This document shows positions 1 through 9,018 of a DNA stretch of 64,000 bases, piece by piece. Position 1 is the stretch's first letter; each line of letters begins with the position of its first letter. Under the pieces are notes generated by a model. That model searched no databases and was not told where the DNA came from. It saw only the letters and a list, made by a program, of their open reading frames with translations. Both the position numbers and the translations under genes were made by a program. Source of the stretch: Bacteroidota bacterium (GTDB lineage: Bacteria > Bacteroidota > Bacteroidia > UKL13-3); the NCBI GenBank assembly GCA_013298895.1, contig JAAFJM010000003.1, positions 1-64,000 of the forward strand. Reading direction: 5' to 3'.

Positions 1-23
1 ATCATAAAATAAAAATCGCTCAA

Positions 24-848
24 TCAATTAATATGCAGGTATTCGCTTTTAAGTTTTTTGCCAAAAAATATTTCGGCTTGTTGGTCAAATATTTCTGTGG
101 AATCGGTAGTATAAAAAGCCATTTTACCATTTTTACTACAAAGGTTTTCTAAATCCGTGTGTCGCTCTAAATATTGTGTTAGGCTATTGGATACTATTTT
201 GCCTTGGCTTAGTAAAGCTATTCCTTCGGGTAAAAGTGCTTTGATTTTATCTTGCAATAAAGGGTAGTGTGTACAACCTAACAAAATGGTATCAATATTG
301 GCCGATTTAGCCATGAGTTGGTTTAGGTGTTTTTGAATAAAAAAGTCTGCGCCAGGGTTGTCAAACTCATTGTTTTCAATAAGCGGAACCCAAATGGGAC
401 ATGCCTGCTGATGAACAGTTATTTCAGGAAAAAACTTTTCAATTTCAATAGGGTAGGAGTTGGAGGTAACAGTGCCTAAAGTAGCTAAAACCCCCACTTG
501 TTTTGTTTTACTAAATGTACCAATTAGTTCGGTAGTAGGTCTAATAACTCCTAATACACGTAGGCGGCTATCCAATAATGGTAAATCGCGTTGCTGAATA
601 TTACGCAGGGCTTTGGCCGAAGCAGTATTGCATGCTAAAATTACCAATTTACAGCCTTTGTTAAAAAGGGCATTTACACACTGCAAAGTATATTCATATA
701 CTGTTTCAAAACTACGGTTTCCATAAGGAGCCCGTGCATTATCGCCCAAATAAACATAATCGTATTGTGGCAATGAGTCAACAATTTCTTTCATTACAGT
801 TAATCCACCGTAACCTGAATCGAAAATACCTATAGGGCCGCTTTGCAT
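24..848 (-). CDS. murI: glutamate racemase MurI
   Basis: Interconverts L- and D-glutamate to supply D-Glu for peptidoglycan in the cytoplasm. The 274-residue protein has the normal family length. The N-terminal motif GIFDSGYGGLTV carries Asp10/Ser11. The two catalytic cysteines lie in ACNTASA (Cys73) and GCTHYPLL (Cys192), followed by His194, so both racemisation bases are present. The ATG start lies only 4 nt after a TAACCTTG promoter element on the same strand, suggesting a nearly leaderless mRNA. The next gene upstream on this strand is a T9SS cargo gene with its own terminator, so murI is probably transcribed alone. Confidence 0.96.
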   Translation of the reverse strand: MQSGPIGIFDSGYGGLTVMKEIVDSLPQYDYVYLGDNARAPYGNRSFETVYEYTLQCVNALFNKGCKLVILACNTASAKALRNIQQRDLPLLDSRLRVLGVIRPTTELIGTFSKTKQVGVLATLGTVTSNSYPIEIEKFFPEITVHQQACPIWVPLIENNEFDNPGADFFIQKHLNQLMAKSANIDTILLGCTHYPLLQDKIKALLPEGIALLSQGKIVSNSLTQYLERHTDLENLCSKNGKMAFYTTDSTEIFDQQAEIFFGKKLKSEYLHIN

Positions 849-852
849 GTTG

Positions 853-883
853 CAAGGTTATAAAATAAAAAAGCCCTAACAAA
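853..883 (-). promoter_or_regulatory. murI promoter (TTTG-N19-TAACCTTG)
   Basis: On the minus strand TTTG (883-880) is followed after exactly 19 bp by TAACCTTG (860-853), close to the Bacteroidota primary sigma consensus TTTG-N19-TAnnTTTG. The ATG of murI follows 4 nt later, so the transcript would have almost no leader. The element overlaps the terminator of the preceding gene. This is inference from pattern only. Confidence 0.5.
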
Positions 884-902
884 ATAAATTTTGAAAGGGC
901 TC
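865..902 (-). terminator. terminator after the CXXCH/T9SS gene
   Basis: An inverted repeat (AGCCCT at 872-877 against AGGGCT at 896-901, flanked by A/T-rich pairing) is followed on the minus strand by a T-rich run. It lies directly downstream of the gene ending at 936. Confidence 0.65.
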
Positions 903-935
903 TTTGCATTGGTGAATTGTTATTCCATTTTTCCT

Positions 936-3530
936 TTAGTTTTTTACAAACTTTTCATAAACTATTTTTTCAGCTATTACTAACTTAATAAAATAAACAC
1001 CCGCAGGTAATGAAGTAATGTCAATCGTTTGAAATTTATTAAAGGCTTCATGTTGAATTGTTTTACCATTTATATCCAATAAATAATAAGCGCCATTTTT
1101 ATTATTTTCATTGGTTTCAATAGTTATAAAATCGTTGGAAGGATTTGGATATATTTTAACACCTAATTGATTTGATAAAGTTTTAACAGCAGTATTGGTT
1201 ATGGTAACAGATTTACTTACCGAATCTTTACAGCCGAAAGAATTTACAGCTACTAGTGAAGCTGAAAATACACCACCTTTAGTATAAACAAAGCTAGTAT
1301 TTTTGGTATTAGCTGTACTATTAGCAGCATCGCCAAAATGCCAAGTATAATTATTCGAATCGGTGGTTAAATTAGTAAATACTACGCTATTTTTATTTAC
1401 GTTATTAGAATCCGACTTAAGATATTCAAGGCTAAAATTAGCAACTGGATTCGGATTTTCAGTTACTGTAATTACAATTGACGAATCAGCACAAAAAGTA
1501 GCTGTATCAATTACAGTGGCTTTAATCAATGTGTTTTGTAAAGTCAATTTATTGGTTAAATTAATTGCATTGTTAAATCCAGCTTGTAATAATGTTCTAG
1601 TGGGATTTAATTGATAAAATGAGAACAGATTAAGGCCATTTGCTCTATTGGCAGTTAAAATAATATTTTGCCCCTTGCAATAAGTTGCATTAGGTTTATT
1701 ACTAGTTATGTTCGGCACAATTGGGTTAAGGTTTCCTTTAATTGTAAAAAAAGAATCAATAATTGGGCAGCCCGTTGCAACACTATCTTTTATTTTAATT
1801 CTTATACTATTATTACCTGCTTTAATCGGCATATTAAAAATGGTACTACGCGAAAAAGTACTAGTAATTGAATCTGTTTCATACTGAATTAAGTATTTGG
1901 GGTTCGAAATATTTTTAACCTCAAAAGGAGTTGTAGTAACTATCTCATTGGCGCTTAGGCATACAAAACGTTTATAATTGTAAAAACTATTTATAGTATT
2001 ACAGCCATTATTGATGCAAGTTTTGCTAGCAATTAATCCATTTCCGCATACTCCATTCGATTTAACCCTCACCCAAATAGTTTTGGTGGTGTTAGGTTGT
2101 AATCCTTCAATAGTATGTGTTGTTTGGTTTACACCACTAGCATTTACCCATGTTTTACCAGTATCTAAACTAATTTCATAATTAGTATAATTTGCTACAG
2201 GCTGCCAAATAAATTCAATAGCAGAAGTAGTACTATTACCGCAATTTACAATTGGAGCGATTGGCTGGGTTTCAACTGATATATATTTTGCTGGTAAATT
2301 AGTAGCACAACCAGCTGCTGTAATCTTTGCTGCTACTTTATAAATTCCTGCTTTGCTTCTGCTAAACTCGTAAAGCAAATTTTGTGAGTTTTGTTCAGAA
2401 GTGTCATTCACAAAATATTGAGCACTAAATCCATTTCCAGTTATATCAAACATTACTTTGTCGCTATTACAGATGGTATCTTTATTACTTACTAAAGTGG
2501 CTTGAGGATAACTAGCTTTGCTAGGCTTAACACTTGTAGATGTGGCAAAACAACCGCTTGTATTCGTTACTTTTACTTTATAGCTTAAACTATCTTTAAC
2601 GTATATTGATGAAGTGATAAAATTTCCAGGAGTCCATAAATAGGTTAGTCCAGCTCCCGTATTTGCTTGCAAGTTTATTGAATCGTTTCCACATATGGTT
2701 GTATTACTTGTAGTTATGGTAGCAGTTGGTTTAGCTATAACTTGAATAGTTTGTGACACTTGCGATGAATTCCCGTCCGCATTAGATGTAGTTAATCTAA
2801 CTTGTCTGTTTCCCGCTGAAGTATAAACAAGTTTTACATCCTTGGTATTAGCAGAACTTGGATTGCTATTAACAAATACCCAGCTATATCCAGTAGGATT
2901 ATTTTGACCGCTTCCGCTCAAATACAAAGTATCGCCTACACAAACTGTTGTGCTCGATGCAGTTATTACTGCGGTTGGAGGATTAGTTAAGGATTGAGAT
3001 AATGCAAATGATTTGGTATAAACTAAGTCACCACTGGTATTTCCATTAGCGTTTGTAGCATTATAACTAGTATAAAATGTGACTGTACCTATTCCTGATG
3101 CAGGTGCAGTCCAATTAAATGTCCAGGTTCCACTGGTACTTGATGAACTTTGCGAAATATAAGTTTTACCACTGCTTGAACTAGTTGTAGTTCCTGTACC
3201 AGCTGCCATACTTCCTGCATTGGTGTTTGATGAGGTTAAACAAGTAACCTGAAAACCGTTTTTAGTTGTGGCCGCAGCACCACCACTAACCGTAAGTGCG
3301 TATACTGTACCCGGAACATAACCATTTAGTGGTAAACCACTAATAGTAATTGCATTCCAATTAGCTCCACTTGTAATTGCAGCTCCCGAATGGCACGAGG
3401 TACAGTTTGTACCACTTGGTTCACCAGCATTGGCTGACGGAGGATTACTAGAATTAGTAAATACCGATAATGAAATAAACAAAACAGGTATTACAAAAAC
3501 TGACTTTAATAGGGTATTTTTTTTGATCAT
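936..3530 (-). CDS. secreted T9SS cargo with choice-of-anchor V-like domain and PKD/Ig-like repeats
   Basis: A large exported protein of about 864 residues; function unknown. The ATG at 3530 is preferred over an upstream in-frame ATG at 3563 because it starts directly with a signal peptide (MIKKNTLLKSVFVIPVLF). Mature residues 43-47 read CTSCH, a CXXCH motif placed as in the 'choice-of-anchor V' domain family. Ser/Thr/Gly-rich beta domains follow, then several PKD/Ig-like repeats and a late PKD motif (WHFGDAANS). The C-terminus (IYPNPSNDFITIET ... PAGVYFIKLV) is a type A T9SS sorting domain, so surface attachment or secretion across the outer membrane is expected. Whether CXXCH binds haem is uncertain; a single motif is weak evidence. 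Confidence 0.85.
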   Translation of the reverse strand: MIKKNTLLKSVFVIPVLFISLSVFTNSSNPPSANAGEPSGTNCTSCHSGAAITSGANWNAITISGLPLNGYVPGTVYALTVSGGAAATTKNGFQVTCLTSSNTNAGSMAAGTGTTTSSSSGKTYISQSSSSTSGTWTFNWTAPASGIGTVTFYTSYNATNANGNTSGDLVYTKSFALSQSLTNPPTAVITASSTTVCVGDTLYLSGSGQNNPTGYSWVFVNSNPSSANTKDVKLVYTSAGNRQVRLTTSNADGNSSQVSQTIQVIAKPTATITTSNTTICGNDSINLQANTGAGLTYLWTPGNFITSSIYVKDSLSYKVKVTNTSGCFATSTSVKPSKASYPQATLVSNKDTICNSDKVMFDITGNGFSAQYFVNDTSEQNSQNLLYEFSRSKAGIYKVAAKITAAGCATNLPAKYISVETQPIAPIVNCGNSTTSAIEFIWQPVANYTNYEISLDTGKTWVNASGVNQTTHTIEGLQPNTTKTIWVRVKSNGVCGNGLIASKTCINNGCNTINSFYNYKRFVCLSANEIVTTTPFEVKNISNPKYLIQYETDSITSTFSRSTIFNMPIKAGNNSIRIKIKDSVATGCPIIDSFFTIKGNLNPIVPNITSNKPNATYCKGQNIILTANRANGLNLFSFYQLNPTRTLLQAGFNNAINLTNKLTLQNTLIKATVIDTATFCADSSIVITVTENPNPVANFSLEYLKSDSNNVNKNSVVFTNLTTDSNNYTWHFGDAANSTANTKNTSFVYTKGGVFSASLVAVNSFGCKDSVSKSVTITNTAVKTLSNQLGVKIYPNPSNDFITIETNENNKNGAYYLLDINGKTIQHEAFNKFQTIDITSLPAGVYFIKLVIAEKIVYEKFVKN

Positions 3531-3645
3531 AGAATAAAACTTATTGAGTACAAGGATATACAATGCATGGTATAGAAAATAATAATAATTGTAATTTTTT
3601 TTATTTTTTTAAAACTTTTACAAAATAAATTAGTTTGATAAAATT

Positions 3646-4155
3646 ATGTTAGTGAGTGAAAAAGAACGATTAAGTATTTATAAGTTCAAACTGAAAAATT
3701 TATTAGGTGAGGAGATTTTACTCGAAAAATTTAAAGGAAAAGTCTTATTAATTGTTAATACAGCAAGTGAGTGTGGATATGCTGATCAATATAAAGAGTT
3801 AGAAGAAATATATAAACAATACAAGGATAAGGGTTTTGAGATATTAGCATTTCCTAGCAATGATTTTGGCTCGCAAGAGCCTTTGAGTGGTGTTAATATT
3901 GAAAATTATTGCCATGCCAAATACAATACCACTTTTCCTATATTTAATAAAATAAAAGTAAAAGGACTTGGTGCACATCCATTGTATCAATTTTTAAGTG
4001 AAAAAAGATTAAATGGAAATGTGAACATGTATCCTAAATGGAATTTTCACAAATATTTGGTGAATAAGGATGGTCAAGTAGTTGATTATTATTTTACTGT
4101 AACCAAACCTAATTCACTAAAACTGAAACAAGCGATTGAGAAATTATTAGGATAA
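3646..4155 (+). CDS. glutathione peroxidase family (thioredoxin-fold peroxidase)
   Basis: Reduces hydroperoxides, in bacteria usually with thioredoxin rather than glutathione. The 169-residue protein carries the catalytic tetrad: Cys43 in NTASECGYADQY, Gln77 in FPSNDFGSQEP, and Trp132/Asn133 in KWNFHKYL. The active-site codon is an ordinary TGT, so this is a cysteine and not a selenocysteine enzyme. No signal peptide is seen, so it is probably cytoplasmic. Its stop overlaps the convergent alpha/beta hydrolase gene by 9 bp. Transcribed alone. Confidence 0.93.
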   Translation: MLVSEKERLSIYKFKLKNLLGEEILLEKFKGKVLLIVNTASECGYADQYKELEEIYKQYKDKGFEILAFPSNDFGSQEPLSGVNIENYCHAKYNTTFPIFNKIKVKGLGAHPLYQFLSEKRLNGNVNMYPKWNFHKYLVNKDGQVVDYYFTVTKPNSLKLKQAIEKLLG

Positions 4156-4992
4156 AAATTGATTTATCCAATCAACAATCTCGACTGCAAATTCGCCATA
4201 TAACATGGTATGGTGATTACCCTCACTAGTTTTTAGTTCTCCTTTTTTTAATAAATTAACCGCTTTTCGAGCAAGGTATCTAGGTAAAATAGGTTCACTT
4301 AAGTTATACTCGCCTTCTGCACTAATTAGCAAAGTATCCTTTTTTATACTGCTAAAGTACATGGCAAATGGCTCCTTACTAACATGAGTGGCTATTTGAA
4401 TTATTTGAGCTAAATCTGATTTAGATTCTACTGTACCATCTTCATTGATATCAATATCTGCATCATAATAAGTTTGCATGTCATTATCCCAAAAATTCAC
4501 ATATGGAGCATTTTTAACCTGTTGGAAATAAGCATCTTTGTTTTCAAATTTTTTATCCAACCTACCCATCGAAGTTTGTAACATTAATGGGGTTTTTGGA
4601 TTCATTTCGGGAGCGGCATCTAAAAAAATTATTTTACTAAAATAATTAGGATAATAATAACATAAATATGAAGATAAAAGTCCACCAAATGAATGTCCTA
4701 CTAATACTATTTCACGATTTGCGAAAGGTTTTATTAATCCAATAATATCTTCAGCATGAAGTTTAAAGCTATACCCAAAAGCAGGATGACTGCTTAATCC
4801 CCTGCCTCTTAAGTCAGGTATAATAAGTTCAAAATTATTATTTAAGCCTTTATTTACAAGTCCTTCAAAGGCATGACAATTGGCAGTTAGTCCATGTAAT
4901 AATAATAATATTGGTTTATCTGCATTTGGGTAATGCAAAAAATGAAGTTTAATATTATTAATTTCTAAAAAGTTACTGGTAAAATTATCCAT
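4147..4992 (-). CDS. alpha/beta hydrolase
   Basis: A serine hydrolase of unknown substrate, about 281 residues from the ATG at 4992; an upstream in-frame ATG at 5016 would overlap the preceding gene. LLLLHGLTANCHAF supplies the oxyanion hole, GHSFGG the nucleophile Ser (about residue 101) and GNHHTML the C-terminal His. No signal peptide. It starts 1 bp after the stop of the SDR gene, so the two are surely co-transcribed and may act in one small-molecule pathway, for example on hydroxyacid esters; this is inference. Confidence 0.88.
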   Translation of the reverse strand: MDNFTSNFLEINNIKLHFLHYPNADKPILLLLHGLTANCHAFEGLVNKGLNNNFELIIPDLRGRGLSSHPAFGYSFKLHAEDIIGLIKPFANREIVLVGHSFGGLLSSYLCYYYPNYFSKIIFLDAAPEMNPKTPLMLQTSMGRLDKKFENKDAYFQQVKNAPYVNFWDNDMQTYYDADIDINEDGTVESKSDLAQIIQIATHVSKEPFAMYFSSIKKDTLLISAEGEYNLSEPILPRYLARKAVNLLKKGELKTSEGNHHTMLYGEFAVEIVDWINQFLS

Positions 4993-4993
4993 A

Positions 4994-5764
4994 TTATTGT
5001 GCTGTCCAACCTCCATCTACCGGAATAGCAGTTCCTGTTATAGTTGCTGCATTGTCAGAAATTAAATAGGCCACCATTTGAGCAATGCTTTCTATGGCTA
5101 TAAATGATTTGATGGCCTGTTTGCTTAACATTACTTTTTCAATTACCTCTTCTCTGCTTAGTCCATGTACTTTCATTTGATCCCCAATTTGATTTTCAAC
5201 AATAGGCGTATGAACATATCCAGGGCAAATTGCATTTACTGTAATATTATGTGGGGCACCCTCTAAAGCAATAGTTTTAGTAAAACCAACTACACCATGC
5301 TTTGAAGCAATATATGCCGATTTAAATTCACTTGCTACTAATCCATGTGCTGAAGCTATATTTACTATTCTTCCGAATTTGTTTTCAATCATACTAGGAA
5401 AACAAAGCTTGGTTAAAACAAAAGTAGCTGTTAAGTTTATGGCAATAATTTGATTCCATTTATCCAATGGGAAATTTTGTACAGGAGATACAAATTGAAT
5501 ACCTGCATTGTTAACCAATACGTCTATTTTACCAAATTTAGCCAAGGCTTGGCTTACCATGGTTTCTATTTGTTCTGTGAATAATAAATTGCATGGCGAA
5601 AAAAGGTAATCAATTCCATATTTTTGAGCTACTTCTGCAGCAATTTGCTCGCCATTTGCCTCTAATCCGTTAAAAATTATATTATATCCGCTAGCTGCTA
5701 AATTATTTGCTATGGCCAAACCAATTCCACTTGTGCTGCCAGTTATTAGTGCTGTTTTTTTCAT
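4994..5764 (-). CDS. SDR oxidoreductase, 3-hydroxybutyrate dehydrogenase-like
   Basis: An NAD(P)-dependent short-chain dehydrogenase of 256 residues from the ATG at 5764. The longer open frame reaching 5869 adds a 35-residue leader unlike the family and is rejected. TGSTSGIG (8-15) binds the cofactor, NNAG (85-88) is structural, and the catalytic residues are Ser138, Tyr151 and Lys155 (YIASK). The C-terminus VDGGWTAQ closely matches D-3-hydroxybutyrate dehydrogenases, so oxidation of 3-hydroxybutyrate to acetoacetate is the best guess; other hydroxyacids are possible. Forms a two-gene operon with the downstream hydrolase. Confidence 0.88.
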   Translation of the reverse strand: MKKTALITGSTSGIGLAIANNLAASGYNIIFNGLEANGEQIAAEVAQKYGIDYLFSPCNLLFTEQIETMVSQALAKFGKIDVLVNNAGIQFVSPVQNFPLDKWNQIIAINLTATFVLTKLCFPSMIENKFGRIVNIASAHGLVASEFKSAYIASKHGVVGFTKTIALEGAPHNITVNAICPGYVHTPIVENQIGDQMKVHGLSREEVIEKVMLSKQAIKSFIAIESIAQMVAYLISDNAATITGTAIPVDGGWTAQ

Positions 5765-5943
5765 TTTTTCATTTTTTAATTGGCAACAATAATGGTTTTT
5801 ACTGATTTGATACAAATTTTTTAAAAGTGGTTTGTTTATAAATTTCGATAAAAATAAAAAATTAGTCATTTAAATAAATAAATTAAAATAGAAATTCAAT
5901 TTAAAAATCGCTCATTTGTTGTATTATTGTGCATTATTATATC

Positions 5944-7209
5944 ATGGATAATTATTCAGTCATTATATTATCAAGTATTTTGTTTTCTGCTTTTTTTGCA
6001 GGAACCGAAATTGCTTTTATATCCTCAAATAAACTTTTAATTGAGTTAAAAAGTAAACAGGGAAGCGTTACTGCCAATATATTATCAAATTTTGTTAATA
6101 ATCCTTCAAAATTTATAAGCACAACATTAGTAGGTAATAACATTGGCTTAGTAATTTATGGTATTTATATGGCTAAGGTTTTAGATCCTTTTTTAGTTAG
6201 CATTTCACCCTATTTCGAAACCCATAAATTTCTTTTATTATTTACCCAAACTATTGTTTCTACATTAATAGTATTAGTAACAGCAGAGTTTATACCTAAA
6301 GTGCTTTTCCGAATAAATCCTGATTTGGTTCTACAAGTTTTAGCATTACCTTTTTTAATTTTTTATTATTTATTTTGGCCTGTTGTACATGTTATAATTT
6401 GGTTATCTAAAATTATTTTAAATGGTTTTTTAAAAATAAAATACACGGAAACTACACCAGTATTCACTAAAATAGATTTAGATGATTACATCAATCAGGT
6501 TAGTGATAACGATTTGGATGAAGATGCAGAGGTTGATACAGAAATGTTTAAGAATGCGCTTGATTTTTCAAATTTAAAGGTGCGTGATTGTATGACTCCT
6601 AGAACCGATTTGGAGATAATTGACATAACAGAAACACCAGAAGTATTATATGAAAAATTTGTAAAAACGGGACTTTCTAAAATTTTAGTATATGGTGGTA
6701 CTTCTGATAACATTATTGGATATGTGCACCAAAAAGAGATTTTCAAAAAAGTAAATTCGATTAAAGAAATCGTTTTTCCAATAGAAATTGTTCCTGCTAC
6801 TACCTCTGTTATGGATGTTTTAAATAGATTTAGTAAAACTCGAAAAAGTATAGCTTTAGTTGTAAATGAACTAGGTGGAACTGCTGGAATTGTTACTATT
6901 GAAGATGTGATGGAGGAAATTTTTGGTGAAATAGATGATGAGCACGATACAGAATCGTTAACAGAGAAGTTATTGAGTGAAAATGAATATTTATTTTCAG
7001 GAAGGTTAGAAATATATTATATCAACAATAAGTATGATTTAAACTTACCTGAAGGTGAATATAATACATTAGGCGGCTTCATTACTGCAAATCACGAGGA
7101 TATTCCAATGCAAGGAGAAAAACTGGTAATTGATGGTTTTGAATTTATAATTCAAAAATCAAGCAGTGCAAAAATAGAAGAGGTTGTTTTGAAAGTAGTG
7201 AACAAATAG
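5944..7209 (+). CDS. CNNM/DUF21-CBS-CorC_HlyC membrane protein
   Basis: A hemolysin-C/CorC-type integral membrane protein, family members of which are linked to Mg2+/Co2+ export. About 421 residues. The N-terminal DUF21 segment has about four hydrophobic helices (first at SVIILSSILFSAFFAG, with the typical GTEIAF). A CBS pair begins near RDCMTPRTDLEIID and continues through GGTAGIVTIEDVMEEIFG, followed by a C-terminal CorC_HlyC domain. The ATG at 5944 fits the family start better than the in-frame ATG 15 bp upstream. In this phylum one paralogue is the gliding protein GldE, but nothing here lets me separate it from other paralogues. Confidence 0.9.
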   Translation: MDNYSVIILSSILFSAFFAGTEIAFISSNKLLIELKSKQGSVTANILSNFVNNPSKFISTTLVGNNIGLVIYGIYMAKVLDPFLVSISPYFETHKFLLLFTQTIVSTLIVLVTAEFIPKVLFRINPDLVLQVLALPFLIFYYLFWPVVHVIIWLSKIILNGFLKIKYTETTPVFTKIDLDDYINQVSDNDLDEDAEVDTEMFKNALDFSNLKVRDCMTPRTDLEIIDITETPEVLYEKFVKTGLSKILVYGGTSDNIIGYVHQKEIFKKVNSIKEIVFPIEIVPATTSVMDVLNRFSKTRKSIALVVNELGGTAGIVTIEDVMEEIFGEIDDEHDTESLTEKLLSENEYLFSGRLEIYYINNKYDLNLPEGEYNTLGGFITANHEDIPMQGEKLVIDGFEFIIQKSSSAKIEEVVLKVVNK

Positions 7210-7219
7210 AGGAATATTA

Positions 7220-8176
7220 CTATTCCCCCTTGTCATATGCCTTAATAATATCCTTAACCAACTTGTGTCTAACAACATCTTCGTAGGTTAAATATTGAAA
7301 TTTTATACCATCAATTTCTTCTAATATTTTTACAGCTTTTAATAATCCTGAAAGTTGTTTTTTTGGTAAATCTATTTGCGACAAATCGCCTGTAACAATA
7401 AATTTAGCATGAGGCCCCATTCTTGTTAAAAACATTTTTAATTGCAAATCGGTTGCATTTTGAGCTTCGTCTAAAATAACAAAAGCATTATCCAATGTTC
7501 TACCTCGCATAAAAGCTAAAGGTGCAATTTCAATCACGCGGGTTTCAAGGTATTGCTTAAGTTTTTCGGCAGGAATCATATCATCTAATGCATCGTAAAG
7601 TGGACGCAAGTAAGGATCAATTTTCTCTTTTAAATCACCGGGTAAAAACCCTAAACTTTCGCCAGCTTCTACCGCAGGCCTAGCTAATATTATTCGCCTA
7701 ACTTCCTTGTTTTTAAGAGCCTTTACTGCTAGTGCGACAGCTGTATAAGTTTTTCCTGTACCTGCTGGGCCAATTGCAAAAAGTATATCATTATTTTGAA
7801 TATGCTCCACCATTAATTTCTGATTTGGTGTTTTGGCTTTAATGGCTTTTCCACCATTTCCATGTAAAATTACATCTGCATTATGGGTATTTGATTCTAC
7901 TAGCTCATTCTTACTTTGCGCTATATCTCCAGCTAATAGGGCCTTAAACTGACTATCAGATATGGTTCCATTCTTAAATATTACAGCTTCAAGTTGAGTA
8001 AATTTTCCTTCAAATAACTCCATTTCCAATTCATCCCCAGTTAATATTAACTGATTGCCTCTGCTTACAATTTTTAGTTTTGGAAAATGTGCTTGAAGTA
8101 TTTTTAGATTACGGTTATTGTGACCCAATAATTCTAAAGGGTCTAAATTTTCGATAAGAATTTCTTTATTATTCAA
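7220..8176 (-). CDS. phoH: PhoH family ATPase
   Basis: A cytoplasmic RNA-associated P-loop ATPase of the PhoH/PhoL type, 318 residues, the usual length. The N-terminal RNA-binding-like region (to about residue 110) precedes Walker A GPAGTGKT (136-143) and Walker B FVILDEAQNAT (Asp236/Glu237). LARPAVEAGESLGFLPG is the characteristic family block. Convergent with the CNNM gene (11 bp apart) and divergent from the SAM-hydrolase homologue (59 bp). The exact cellular role is not established for this family. Confidence 0.95.
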   Translation of the reverse strand: MNNKEILIENLDPLELLGHNNRNLKILQAHFPKLKIVSRGNQLILTGDELEMELFEGKFTQLEAVIFKNGTISDSQFKALLAGDIAQSKNELVESNTHNADVILHGNGGKAIKAKTPNQKLMVEHIQNNDILFAIGPAGTGKTYTAVALAVKALKNKEVRRIILARPAVEAGESLGFLPGDLKEKIDPYLRPLYDALDDMIPAEKLKQYLETRVIEIAPLAFMRGRTLDNAFVILDEAQNATDLQLKMFLTRMGPHAKFIVTGDLSQIDLPKKQLSGLLKAVKILEEIDGIKFQYLTYEDVVRHKLVKDIIKAYDKGE

Positions 8177-8235
8177 ATTATATGCTGCTTAATTATATTT
8201 TTGCACGAATTTATTAAAATAGCTAAGTCCTACAA

Positions 8236-9012
8236 GTGAAAAATATTACCTTAATATCAGATTATGGAAATGCGAGCCATTATGCTGCTGCTTTAAAGGG
8301 TAATTTATTCAAAACAGTTCCTAATATTAGAATTATTGATATTTCGCATACAATTGAAAAGTTCAATAAATTGCAATCTGCATTTATTCTAAATGCTATT
8401 TATAAAAATTTTGAAGAGGGAACAATTCATCTTATTTGTGTTGATACAAACTTGTTTATGTATGAACAAATAATAATTGCAAAGCACCAAAATCAATATT
8501 TCATTGCATTGGATAATGGGATTCTGAACCTAATGTTTGAAGGTGAGCCAGATGAAATTTGGACATTAAATAGTAACCTTTGTAACTCCAATGATTCGTT
8601 TATTGAAAATGAAGCATTTGTGCTAATAGCAAAACACTTAACATCAAACTCACCCATTAGTTTAATAGCTACAAATGGTAAATTAAATTATAAGTTAAGT
8701 CATCCTAATATAGAAATTCACGATCAAGGCATAGTTGCATTTGTAGCATTTGTAGATGGTTTTGGTAATGCTATTTTGAATGTTGATAAAATACTTTTCG
8801 AGAAAATAAGAGGAGGACGATTATTTAAGATTTATTATGCAAGAAAAGAGTTTTTTGATAAAATTAACAAGCATTATAAAGAGGTAGAAAAAGGAGAGGA
8901 GGCAATATTGTTTAATTCAAGCGGGTATTTGGAAATAGCTACCAATGAAGGAAATGCCTCACAGTTACTAGGATTGAGGGTAGGAAGTAAGATAATGATA
9001 GAATTTCAATAA
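8236..9012 (+). CDS. SAM hydroxide adenosyltransferase / DUF62 homologue, divergent
   Basis: Related to the fluorinase/chlorinase/SAM-hydroxide adenosyltransferase superfamily; classical members hydrolyse SAM to adenosine and methionine. 258 residues, GTG start (no in-frame ATG fits). Recognisable family blocks are LISDYGNASHYAAALKG (Asp9), IDISHTI, ICVDTNLF (Asp70), ALDNGILN and VDGFGNAILNV. The family's catalytic Arg, expected a few residues after the VDPGVG block, is not visible: the segment reads VDTNLFMYEQ. The active site is therefore altered, and activity on SAM is doubtful. The next gene begins 6 bp downstream, so the two form an operon. Confidence 0.82.
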   Translation: MKNITLISDYGNASHYAAALKGNLFKTVPNIRIIDISHTIEKFNKLQSAFILNAIYKNFEEGTIHLICVDTNLFMYEQIIIAKHQNQYFIALDNGILNLMFEGEPDEIWTLNSNLCNSNDSFIENEAFVLIAKHLTSNSPISLIATNGKLNYKLSHPNIEIHDQGIVAFVAFVDGFGNAILNVDKILFEKIRGGRLFKIYYARKEFFDKINKHYKEVEKGEEAILFNSSGYLEIATNEGNASQLLGLRVGSKIMIEFQ

Positions 9013-9018
9013 TAAAAT

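Noticed and set aside
3646-4155. A selenocysteine form of glutathione peroxidase.
   Set aside because: The active-site codon is TGT and the frame is continuous.
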